This document shows positions 46,462 to 58,782 of a stretch of 64,000 nucleotides of DNA, piece after piece. The stretch lies in assembly GCF_000090795.2 (NCBI RefSeq), contig NW_003546255.1, positions 565,938 to 629,937 on the forward strand, in the 5' to 3' direction. Source of the DNA: Amphimedon queenslandica. Its lineage: Eukaryota > Porifera > Demospongiae > Haplosclerida > Niphatidae. The translations under genes were made by a program, and so were the position numbers. The notes under the pieces were generated by a model. The model had not been told where the DNA came from, made no database searches, and saw only the letters and a program-made list of their open reading frames with translations. How positions within the stretch are numbered: position 1 is the first letter of the stretch; each line of letters opens with the position of its first letter.

Positions 46462-49400
46462 TCTAGTTTCATAATGCTACCTCCTTCCCTCAAGTCATAA
46501 CAACCGCATCTTCCTTTAACAAGTATCCTCTCCCCTCCCTCTCTCCCTCTAATTACCTCTCTCTTTATCTAAAGGACATTGTATCATGAAATAGCAGCTG
46601 TTATGTCAACAGAAGCAAGAGCCTTTGCTAATCAAGGTCAGGCCGGTCTGACGTACNNNNNNNNNNTCCTCTAATTATTATCTACTCTTGTTAATGTACA
46701 TGTACATGTATGATAACATAATTCAATGATTTTGGACTGCACAATTAATGTTTCCTGTCAGTTGGTTGGTTGGTTATGATCATGTGACGTTTGGTTTACT
46801 CTGGTTTGCCTTATAAGGCATTGTGTACTTTAAACAACATCAGCAGCTGCTGAGCAACTACCTCTTATTCTATTGTAGGGACCCACGTTGGGGGAGGGCC
46901 CAGGAGACCCCAGGAGAAGGTAACTTTATGTATCATGGTCTATTATTATTATTATTTATCATTTTAGATCCTTATTTGAATTCACAATATGCCATACAGT
47001 TTGTTACTGGAGCCCAAGGAGACTCAAAGTAATATTATTATTTTATTATTATTATTTAAAAAACATGCACCTGTTCATCCTGTTTGTTTACCCTCTTGCA
47101 GGTATCTGAAAGTTGTTACAACTTGTAAACACTTTGCCGGTTATGGTAAGCTGTTCTATTGAGATGTGTATAGGTTTTATAAATTATACGATGAGTCATT
47201 GTAAATGATAATTATTTGATTTTATTCATCGTCAGATCTTGAAGATTATGTTGACGGTGAAACGAGGCATTCCTTTAACGCTAAAATCACACCGCAAGAT
47301 TTCGAAGAGGTCTCTATTAAAATTTTTATGTATTATAATTATTTATTACTTTACCGTTATATCATCATTAATTAGACTTATTACCCAGCTTTCAAAGCTT
47401 GCGTAGAAGAAGCTAACGTGGCCAGTATCATGTGCAGTTATAATGAAGTGAATGGGGTACCTAGCTGTGCCGATGGTCAGATAAATAATAAGCTGGCTCG
47501 TGATACTTGGGGATTCGATGGATTTATTGTAAGTTATTAATTTTGTACATGTATATAAATAAAAAAATCCATTAATAAAGACGTCTTTGTGCTATGTACA
47601 TAGTTTTATTTCAGTTTTTCAAGTTATGGATATTTTTTAAAATAGGCCATTTTCTGAAAAAAATCCCTGTACTATAGCCCATGGTTTTTCTCCAAACAAT
47701 GGCTCCGAAATCACCCCAATTTTTATCACATTTTCTGATACATATTGATGTCATTGTGCTATTTTTGTAGCTAGTTTTGACTTCAAGTCAAGGTTTTGTT
47801 TCTTTTTGTAGGCGAGTGATTGTGGTGCTATTGATGACATTCAGAATAAACACCAGTAAGAAAGAAAGACAGAGAGAGAGAAGTGAAATATAAAATAAAT
47901 TGAGAATTATCTTAACGCAACAAGCGTAACAGTGTAAAAATAATTCCTATAATTGATTTCACCACCTTGCATGCATAGCTAGGCACTTATTAAGACTTAT
48001 AGAGGTTCTCTCTACCTGCAAATACTTCTAGAGAAGTTGTTAGACAGTATCTCTATGTTCTCTGGCTGTTAGAAAGCTCATAACTTTGTCCCGTGTGTAA
48101 GCCGCCATTTTGTTTTCCGTGGCCACACCCACTTACGTAAAGGAGCGTGGGCGGGTGGTTGCTAAGGCTTGTTATTTCTCCAATACAACATGTATAGAAG
48201 AAATGTAAGTGTGGACATACAAATATATATATATATATAGATAGCGCGACGGTGAAATCAATTATAGGAACGACCTGGGGGCTTCGCCCCCAGGTCGTTA
48301 AAAAGCCTAGAGTTACGAGTATTATAATAACAATAATAATGAGTAATTTGATTGTTTATTTTTAGTTACACCAACAATACTGATGATACTGTAGCAGCTG
48401 CTCTTAAAGGAGGCTGTGACCTCAACTGTGGAAGCTACTATCAAAGTCATGCTCAGGTATAACTTCTATGGTAGTCTAAATAAATTAGAAAATAATAAAT
48501 AAATAATAAATATTGATGATGAATGAATAAATGAAATAATAAATAAATAATTTTGCTCTCTCTTTCTGTCTTCCTGTCAGAGTGCTTTTCTCAACGGTAC
48601 CATTACCATCGGAGAGATTAATCTTGCACTAACAAGACTCTTTACTGCTCGGTAGGCTGTGTGTAAAGTTACATATCTGGCTATAGATCTACTGTACCTT
48701 TTATTTGTTTTTTTTTTCATTTTTAAGAATGAAACTTGGTATGTTTGATCCTCCTGAGTTACAGCCATACAATGCAATATCTCCTGATGTTGTGAATAGC
48801 CTAGAACACCAGGTACATCTGCCTTATTGTACTAATATTATTATTATTATTATTACTTATTAATTTATTTTATTTTATTTTTTGTTAGGCATTAGCTCTC
48901 AATGCTGCCAGAGAGAGCATTGTTTTACTCCAAAATAATAATGGTGAGACAGAAAATTTATTTAAAGTTACATGTGATTAGTTACAAGATTGTTATCTTT
49001 TAAATTGTTTATTGTTATTCTTCTGTAGATGTTCTTCCGCTTAATTTTGAGAAGCACTCAACCATTGCTGTAGTTGGTCCACATGCAATGGCTACTGATG
49101 TAATGCAAGGAAACTATAATGTCAGTTGATCATCTCCTCTTTGTAAAAGAGAGAGAGAGAGAAAGAAAGAAGGGAGAGAGAGAGGAGGGGAGAGAGAGAG
49201 GGGGGGAGGGAGATCAAGTATAAACATGTACAAATATTTAATGTTTTAACTTTGTAAAAGAAAGAGAGAGAGAGAAAGGGGGAGGGAGGGAGGGAAGGTG
49301 GGATTAAGTTTATCCATGTACAACTATTTAATGCTCTTTTCTTCTTTTCTTTTATACATCAGGGTGTTGCCCCGTACCTGATAAGTCCTGTAGAAGGATT

Positions 49401-51971
49401 TGAAAACTTAGGTATCGACAGTGTTCTGACAGCTTCAGGCTGTGACGTGAATTGTGAGGTCACTGATGGCTTTCAAGATGCCTTTGACATTGCTGTCAAA
49501 GCCGATGCAGTGATTGCTGTATTGGGACTGGATCAATCCCACGAAAGGTTTTTAAAAAAGAATTTATTTTATAATAAATTCATTTTTAAAAACCTTTTGT
49601 GTTTGTTGTAGCGAGGGACATGACAGAGAAGACTTGTTTCTGCCTAACCTCCAGGATAAGTTTGTACAAGATTTAAAGAACACACTGAAAGCAGCTGGTA
49701 CTAATGCCCCACTTATTGTTGTGGTAATGTCTGGATCTTCTGTTGATCTTACTGTTACTAAGGTAAGGTATACGTGTATGCAGGGTTAAAGGGTTAAGGG
49801 TTAAGGTATACATGTACATACATGTACATGTAGGTTGTGTGTGGGGTTCGGTTTGATACACTTATTGTCATTATTTATTATTACCATTATGATTATTTAA
49901 TATTATTATTATTGCTATTATTATTATCATTATTTATTTATTTATTTATTTCTTCTTCTCCTATTCTTCTTCTTCTTCTTCTTCTTCTTATTATTATTAT
50001 TAATTATACTGATATAATTGTAATCCAATATACTAGTATTGTGTCTACATCTTCAAAATTACAAGCCACAATTTTTCACACTTGTCAATTGAACTTCATA
50101 ATTACTACACGTCTCAATGGAGTGACATGATTAATGCTATTATGTTACCTAATTAAGAGTTTACTATGACCAACACATGTCACTGTAATATGATAAGATT
50201 GAACTGATACTGTTGGGCATTTTTGATTATTTATAAAGATGCTGCTTTTTACAAAAATCCCTGTACTATAGCCCATGGTTTTTTCAAAAAATAGCTCCAA
50301 AATGATCCCCAATTTTCATTAAATTTTCTGATACATATTGATGTCCTTATGCTATGTAGAAAGTTTGAGCCAATTCTGACTTCAATTTTTTGAGTTATGG
50401 CCATTTTAAAAAATGAGCCAAAATCTGAAAAAATCCCTGTACTATTATAGCCCATGGCTTTTTCCAAAAAATGGCTCTGAAATCACCCCCAATTTCTTTT
50501 ACATTTTCTAATGCATATTGATGTCCTTATGCTATGTAGAAAGTTTGAGCCAATTCCGACTTCAATTTTTCGAGTTATGGCCATTTTAAAAAAATGGGCC
50601 AAAATCTGAAAAAATCCCTGCCCATGGTTTTTTTCTGAAAAATGGCTCTGAAATCACACCCAATTTTTATTACATTTTCTAATACATATTGATGTCCTTA
50701 TGCTATGTAGAAAGTTTGAGTCAATTCCGACTTCAATTTTTCGAGTTATAGCTATTTGAAGAAATTAGCCATTTTTTGAAAAGTTCCCTGTACTATAATA
50801 GCCCATGGTTTTTTCCGAAAAATGGCTCCAAAATCACCCCCAATTTTTATTACATTTTCTGATACATATTGATGTACTTATGCTATGTAGAAATTTTAAG
50901 CCAATTCCGACTTCAATTTTTTGAGTTATGGCCATTTTAAAAAATGGGCCGAAATCTGGAAAAATCCCTGTACTATAGTCCATGGTTTTTTCTGAAAAAT
51001 GGCTCCGAAATCACCCCCAATTTTTATTACATTTTCTAATGCATATTGATGTACTTATGCTGTGTAGAAAGTTTGAGCCGATTCCGACTTCCATTTTTCA
51101 AGTTATGACCATTTTTAAAATTGGCCAATTTTTAAATATTTCTATTATTTATAGAAACATGCAGATGCTATATTGTGGGCTGGGTATCCTGGTCAATCTG
51201 GAGGTCAAGCTATTGCTGAAATAATTTATGGTAAAGTGAATCCATCAGGACGACTACCCGTCACATTTGTGAGTTAATCAAATTTGATGCTATAAACTTC
51301 TTTATTATTTAAAACACACAACTCTATTTCTAATTGCTCCCTCTCTCTATCTCTCTTTTTTCAGTACCCTGGTTCTTATATTGATTTGGTTGCATTCCGT
51401 CACATGTCCATGAGGGAGTATCCAGGCCGTACATACAAGTTTTACAATGACACTCCTGATTTCTCCTTTGGAGACGGCCTTAGTTATACCACATTCTACT
51501 TGGAATGGTATGAAAAATATAAAAATTAATATTTGCAAATGAATATACATTTTAGTACATGTACATCTACACAATTTTTTATTGCTCTTAAAGCATCAAA
51601 ATTATAACTATTATTTTTTAATTTGTAGGTCTAAGCCAGTTAATATGTCAGGTGTTAGATCAGTTAGTTACCCCACAGTGGTCTACAATGTAACAGTGAC
51701 TAACACTGGTAAAATGCCTGGGGCAATCTCTGTTTTGGCTTATATCTCATACAACGTTAGTTGATATTAATATATTAATAATACTGATACTTTTTTATGC
51801 ATATATTATGCATGTACATGTAATTTTGATTATTTTATGTTATAGAATTCTGGTGCTCCTAAAAAGAAATTGTTTGGATTCGAAAAAGTCTTCTTGAATC
51901 CTTTGCAGAGCGTTTCGGTCACATTCCCGGCTGATTCTAAAGCATTCTCAACTGTTGACAAAAGTGTAAGC

Positions 51972-52027
<56 letters not shown>

Positions 52028-52322
52028 GTTTGTTTGCTTGTTGAGGTTTTTTCATTAATTGCTATACTACTGTATCTTTTGCTAATATTCTCTGGTTGTT
52101 GATGGTATAAATTTTCAAAAATGATAATATTTATGTACAGGTAACTGGCGAGAATGTAAACATGCTTTGGTCTTTAATGGCAATTTGTTATACTCCAATT
52201 TGTGTTTGTCACCTTATCCAGATATTTGTGACTCTATACTTTGCAAGAAGCATGTAGGAAATTGCTTTACAGACTTAGAATTTGTATTTTTTGAGCAGCT
52301 GCATTTTATTGTTATACTTCTT

Positions 52323-52383
<61 letters not shown>

Positions 52384-52467
52384 TTTTAGGGTAAAAGAAG
52401 TGTAAATCCTGGTGACTATCATGTCACTATTGGTGATCAACTGATTCATAAAATCAGTCTGATATGA
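45788..52467 (+). CDS. Secreted GH3 glycosidase C, with assembly gap in exon 6
   Basis: Twenty-four exons; the first is 45788-45891 and the last 52390-52467, with phases identical to genes A and B. Signal peptide ([20 protein letters not shown]). Exon 6 (from 46575) runs into ten Ns at 46657-46666, so its end and donor are missing. Elsewhere the frame is intact: [32 protein letters not shown] with the nucleophile Asp, [36 protein letters not shown], and the Fn3-like end. Introns are longer than in A and B and carry two repeat arrays, a TIR element and CT/TTA microsatellites. The protein is the most divergent of the three, except for exon 20 (51155-51268), which is almost identical to B. Confidence 0.88.
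46419..46463. repeat. (CT)n microsatellite before GH3 C exon 5
   Basis: Perfect CT dinucleotide run that also serves as the polypyrimidine tract of the acceptor at 46466. Confidence 0.95.
46657..46666. other. Assembly gap (10 N)
   Basis: Ten Ns replace the end of GH3 C exon 6 and the start of its intron. The true gap size is unknown. Confidence 0.99.
47600..47790 (+). repeat. Single ~180-bp repeat unit R6
   Basis: One unit (CAGTTTTTCAAGTTATGG, CCCTGTACTATAGCCCATGG, ACATATTGATGTC) in the intron before the exon that carries the GH3 C nucleophile. Confidence 0.85.
47944..48297. mobile_element. Putative MITE with 20-bp perfect inverted repeats and a terminal hairpin
   Basis: TTCCTATAATTGATTTCACC at 47944-47963 is perfectly inverted at 48251-48270, enclosing 287 bp without a reading frame. 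Directly after the right arm, 48271-48297 forms a 12-bp perfect stem (CGACCTGGGGGC / GCCCCCAGGTCG) with a 3-base loop. The element lies in an intron of GH3 C. I see no target-site duplication, so the exact ends are uncertain. It would be a non-autonomous DNA element. Confidence 0.55.
50230..51145 (+). repeat. ~180-bp tandem repeat array R7 (5 units)
   Basis: Five tandem units in the 1.4-kb intron before GH3 C exon 20. CATATTGATG recurs near 50334, 50514, 50688, 50868 and 51044, a spacing of 174-180. Confidence 0.92.
51967..52028. repeat. (TTA)n microsatellite
   Basis: About 20 TTA units directly after the donor of GH3 C exon 23. Confidence 0.95.
52331..52386. repeat. (CT)n microsatellite before GH3 C last exon
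   Basis: CT run interrupted by a few T insertions, forming the polypyrimidine tract of the last acceptor. Confidence 0.95.
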
Positions 52468-52557
52468 GGACTCAGTTGCAGTTCCTTCTGACTCATGATA
52501 CTATGTAGTATCATATAGCATGTACATGTACCTCGTATAAGTTCCTACAATACATCA

Positions 52558-52602
<45 letters not shown>

Positions 52603-53804
52603 GACTCTTTGCTGCATCAGTGTGTCTTATGGAGTAATCGTTTCATTTCAGACTCCATTACTATTTATAATTTATTAAAAATAATTTGCTATTTTAATAA
52701 AGCAACCAGAACGACCATTTGAATTAAATTCACTTGCATACTATCCATCTTAAATAGGCACATTTTTTTGTTAAGAGGAAAATGGCTTATTCGTTAAGTT
52801 TAAAAATAGTTGCTAACAGGAGAAGAGCTTATTGCAAATTGTATTTTCTTGTTAGCAGCTCTCACTCCTCCTCCTATTGGAATTATGGTATGCATGTAGT
52901 ACATATATCAAAACACTTGGAGGCCCGTGTACTTGTACAAACTCAATAATTGGATTAAAATAAATCGAATTATTTTGATAAAATGGGATACATCCTTTCA
53001 TGTTTGCCATAACCGGCTGTGTGCCCTCAAGTCGTAATGGAGTATTTGTACTATTATCATTTATGAAAATGTTCTTTTGAAGATTTTGTTCTTTGAAATC
53101 ATTTTGTGCTTAGCCTTTTCTGTACATGTACATTCATAGTTCTGCCTATGGTGGTCGGGACAACCACCTCAACAAATGAACCAACCAGTTCATCACTTAG
53201 ACCAACCATCCAATTAATACTAATAACCATACATAAAGCATGATATTGTAGTCTACTAGTATGGGGTACATGAATTTAAAAGGAACAATATTAGCCACCA
53301 ACCACCTCTAATTTTATTCTAGGCAGAACCCTGTACACCATGTGTAAAGATATCTATTTATACATGTCTAAATATACATGCAGTTCCATTGTTATAAGAC
53401 TTGTACTTTTAGCTAAGTAGGTAGAGAAACTGACTTTATTTTCGTACTAAGAATTGATCACAATTTTTTTTAGAAAAAAGTAGTAGGAAAAAGAGCAAAA
53501 TAAGTGTAAATAATAATAATAATAATAATAATAATATTAATAATAATAACAATAATAGTGGTGGTACTGATTGAATGCTTGATTCATGTGTGAACAAAAT
53601 GATCGCCAAATCACCAAAAATAATCAAAAAATTAATAATAATAATAACGATGATAATAATTAAGTAATATTAAACTGCTCAAATTATGTAAGAGCGTGTG
53701 TGTGGGTGTGTCAGTACAAAAGAAGGAGAATACAAATCAAAAAAAAAATAATGATATCACGTTCACAATTCACAACTTAGCCCCGCCTACTACCACGCCC
53801 CCAA
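52468..53804. other. Convergent intergenic region between GH3 C and the HMG-box gene
   Basis: Contains a (TTA)n run at 52557-52602, an AATAAA near 52697 fitting the GH3 C 3' end, and an (AAT)n run around 53512-53550. No exon with coding character on either strand. Confidence 0.6.
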
Positions 53805-54526
53805 TCACTGATACATGTTACAGATCTGATCAATGTCGTGCTGATCCGACATTGGAATGTACTCTCCTTTTCTGTAAGCCTTCAGCTGCATCTCGTACCG
53901 CTCCTTGTCCTTCCTAGCCATGTCGTCAAACTGTTTCTTCTCTGAGGGACTCATTATCTTCCACTGGGCGGCAAGGATTTGTGCTAGCTGTCCGACCCTC
54001 AGCGTCATATTCTGAGCTCGGAGGTGTGGTCTCTTAGCCTTGCTGTAAAACATGAACGCTGACCTGGAAAATAAATAATAAAAAAGATAAATCATCATCA
54101 TCATCATCATCATTATACGGAAAAATGAACTAATGGAAAAGTTAAATTGAGAGCTAAAGTTAAACATACTGTACTAATAAAAATATTAATAATATTAATA
54201 ATTATTATTATTATCTCTAAAAGATACTTCATCACATACATGTATAAAAAAGTTAGAGCAATACATTAGCATTATTATCATGATATTTCATTATTGTATA
54301 AAATGTGAATATACATGTACATGTACATCTGTGGGCTACAGTGTACCAAGTGTAGGTGTAAAATGTTAACATGCCCACAATGTAGATGTACATAACTTCT
54401 TAATATTGCATTATCATAACGTGGAGGATAAGTATAGCTACATCTACCATACATTATAGAGCTATCAATACTCAATACTACTGTACACTGACTAAGGCCA
54501 TATTATAAACTACATTAGAGCCTACG

Positions 54527-54567
<41 letters not shown>

Positions 54568-55158
54568 CAGTAGATGTGTATATGAAATATGCAATCACCA
54601 GATAATGTAATCAGTATAAGAGGACACCTGTTCTGCCTCACCCTCACCATTATGTACACAGTACATCTGTTATGGATACAATCTTTAAATACACAACCAC
54701 TGATGTGTCAACAGACTCTATAGGAACACTATACTTAGCCTGTATTGTCTATCCATAATAGACTTTGGCCTAGTATTCAAAGCAGTGGCTTAATGGCATT
54801 AAGACTAATAGACAGTACAAGAGAATACATAGGGGAAATCTGTTGTGGCCTACTTCTACTTCTACATGTATATATTCAATAAAATATAGAGTCTAATGAA
54901 CTATCCTATAATAAAATAATAATAATAAATAAAAATGATGCTGAAAATTGCTTTCTTTTTTAATACAAAGATATCATGTACATATTACATGGAAGTGATA
55001 AAACTAGACTAGATTTGTACACATGTATAATAGCAATACAGTTAATAGTAATACTAGACCTATACTTAGTGGAGTTAGACAGCTTCATTCAGTAAGGTAC
55101 CACTCCATTCAAGATATACACAGTAAAGCCACTAAGTCATTCATAAATACCAAATAAA

Positions 55159-55200
<42 letters not shown>

Positions 55201-55514
55201 TAGAATATTGGAGAAGGTCATGAAAGCTTATAATCCTAGCTATAAACTTGATAAAGAATAAGACTTGAGATTACTATCAACAGAAACCCATGCCAACAAC
55301 TTTGACAAGTCTGCTTTCTCATTGTCGCGATAGGATTAGGTTATGGAGTAGAGTGGGTATACGTGTGACTGTCTAGTGGTAGTCGATGTTCAGTCTCAGG
55401 AGAAAACACTTGTCCATAAACTTGATATAAGAATCTTGTTAACATTATAATAATGACGCCCTTTCTACCATATTGAGTGCTAATGACCAAAGAATAGCTG
55501 CTACACTGATTAAT

Positions 55515-55610
<96 letters not shown>

Positions 55611-55638
55611 CAGAGAGACAGAGAGACAGAGAGACAGA

Positions 55639-55677
<39 letters not shown>

Positions 55678-57259
55678 TGAGAGAGAGAGAGTTTGGTTGT
55701 GAACTTCATCATTCTTAAATCATGCATGGAAAGTTTTCTCATACATGTATCGTATTTGGAGATGAAGAAATAGTAATTTGGCCTTTCCTATCTCTCTTAA
55801 TACATATAGCCAGAATCCTTCCTTCCCTTTCGCACCATAAAGCATACCTACATTCTATCCACTAGGATTTTATAGTACCAGCTACATGTAGCCTGCCTTT
55901 AGTTTAAATGCCATCTATTGTTCACTGTTAGTAGCAACAGGTAGTCTTCTGTTGTGGACTGCATTGACAAATGACTAACAATCATTCTTCAAGCAATACC
56001 GGGCTTTGAATGACCGCATCCAGCTGCTATTGTAGCTCAAAAATAACACTTCAATACAGAGGGTCATGGATGATTTAACAAGAGATATCTAAAGCCTAGA
56101 GGGCAAGCACATGCACACACATACACATATTAGGCTGTATAAAGACTGTATAATATGACCCACAAATTTTATAATAATAATAATAATATTAGTCATACCA
56201 TAAAAATGCTAATTAGGAAATTAAGCTGTTTGCACACATAATAGAGGTCAGAGTTGATCTCATTCAATATTCAATATTAATGAGAGGAGAGAACTCACAA
56301 TGTGTGTGTGTGTGTGTGTGTGGTGTATTGAATTATAAAACTAATTATTAATAATTAAGTGTTTTGAAGGAGAAAATTAAGTTATTTGACAACATTTGGA
56401 ACATTTGAACATCAAAATAATGCGCATTAAAAATTATCACAGCCTTATGATTTAATGACGCGTGCATCTCTGAACCACTAAGACCATTTGTTACTTACAA
56501 CTTGACCCCCTCTGGGTCATTACGTTAATACATTAAAGTTGTTTCTATTGCAACAATGGCTGAACTAACAAGTGGACCACATTTCACACCCAGGACAACC
56601 TCTTAGTGATTCTATCATTAACCAGATACCAGCCCTGTTTCTCTTTCCAGCCCTCCCTCCCTCCTAGTCTATTAGCAAAGCTCCAATTAAAATCAATTTC
56701 AATTAAAAAGCTTACACAGTCCAAATGAACTAAAGGCAAGCACTACACACAATTAAGACAAAGGAAAGTCGCAATAATAAGATAATAAGTACACAGTACA
56801 TGTACATGTACATGTATACTAAAATTCTATGCAATATTTCACAATATCATATGATATCAATGATAGTGTAGTACAGCTAAATTTAAGAGATACAGTAGAA
56901 CAAGCATACTACTAGCAAGATTGATGTCCTAATGGTACATTACACATAAGTACATGTACATGAACATACATGTACATGTACATGTACATCAACTTACATG
57001 TTTCTCTTAGGCATATCAGGATCCTTTCTCTTCCTTCTTGGATGATAAATAGGCTTCTGTCCATCAAACTGAGCACGAGAGAGGGCAGCTGCGTTGCCTA
57101 AGGTAGGAGCTGCTGGGGCGGATGAAGTTGAGTTAGCTCCGCCTCCTCCTCCTCCTCCTGTTCCTGGGGCTCCCTGTTGAGTGACAGCTGCAGAGTAACC
57201 TGCTTCATAGGCCTGCTTCTGCTGCTCATAACGGAGCTATGGGGAGAGAGGGAGGGAGA

Positions 57260-57314
<55 letters not shown>

Positions 57315-57994
57315 TCAATGGTCAGACTATCACAAACATAGACCATGATGATAATAATATAATTTACAAGTTATATACACTTCACTTCAAAAGAAAACAA
57401 AAACAAAATGTTAACAACAAGTAAGGTTGCTGTACATGTACATGTAAGTCACAAACAAGCCTTGTTAGTATACTTTGATAAACTCCTTCACAAGAAGCTT
57501 AAAATTGAAATATTTTGAGTTATAAAGGACACTTTGGCTACAAGCAATGTTACAGTACACTACTATAAAAACAGTAAAGGTGTCACTACATTCCAATGCA
57601 CTTATGCTGTGCTGAAAGTTTGAGCCGGTTCAAATTACAAACTTTTAGACTACATGTACACGTATATTTGTAATGGAATACATTAAAAGTTCTTATACTT
57701 TAAAATCATAGAAACAACTTCAATTTCTACATTTACCTGAAAGCATAAAACACACACACACACAGAGTATATTTATGTAGCAGCTAATTTGTACAAATGT
57801 GTTTGTGGCTACAAGAAATTAAACTCAAATTCATCATCATCACAAGCCAATGGACACGTAATTACTAACATCAAAGGTACCCTAATAGACCATAGTAGCA
57901 AGACAATAAAGCAGTGAAGCAGGAATAGGACTACAAAATCACTCAAAAATGCATACATACAAAAAACATACAAGAAAGAGAGAGAGAGGGAGGG

Positions 57995-58025
<31 letters not shown>

Positions 58026-58039
58026 GAGAGAGAGAGAGG

Positions 58040-58089
<50 letters not shown>

Positions 58090-58729
58090 TATCTGGCTGT
58101 GATTGGCATAAGTGTACATACAATTCTTAATGAACAAGCCAAATAATATAGCACACACGTAAACAAACTGAAGGCCATATCTGCAGGACTACTACAAGGA
58201 ATGAGTGAGTCTTTTAGCTTCATTATGGACACATTGTAGAGTACTATGGCAGCTTTAACGATCAACCATCACTAAAATCTACAATATTCATAAAACACTC
58301 AAAAAGATTAAATATGAATAAGCATTTAGCACTCCATTCAACAAAATAATAATAATAACCAACCGGCCACCAATAATTACAGTTTGTACATACATATACA
58401 AGTACAAGAGAAAAAGGGAGAAGGGGGAGAAGGAGAGAGGCATATGTTACATAGCTAGTATTTTTGAGTGTACAAGTATTACAATGATAGCTACACGTTA
58501 ATTAAATAATTCACTAATGCGTTGTCATGTTTCATTTCCTTGCTCACCTTGTCCCTCATGGCCATGTCTTCATACGGTCGCTTCTGATCCGGAGTCATGA
58601 CTTTCCATGCTAGAGACAGCTGCTTAGCCAAAGCACCAATACTGGCAGCGGGGCTTTCAACTCGTAACTTAGGCCTCTTTTCGGCACAAAAATGAAGGAA
58701 GGCACACCTGGAGAGGGGAGAGAGAGAGG

Positions 58730-58782
<53 letters not shown>

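Noticed and set aside
48271-48297. GC-rich hairpin as a bacterial-type terminator or contamination
   Set aside because: It lies in an intron of an intact animal gene, next to the arm of an inverted repeat, with eukaryotic sequence on both sides.
50230-51145. Regular repeats as a CRISPR array
   Set aside because: The whole ~180-bp unit is repeated with no unique spacers, and the context is an animal intron.
55341-55742. Long Ser/Leu and Arg/Glu frames
   Set aside because: GA/GACA microsatellite read in different frames; no other coding evidence.
57809-58158. Ser/Leu-rich and Arg/Glu-rich frames
   Set aside because: Same reason: GA tract in an HMG-gene intron.
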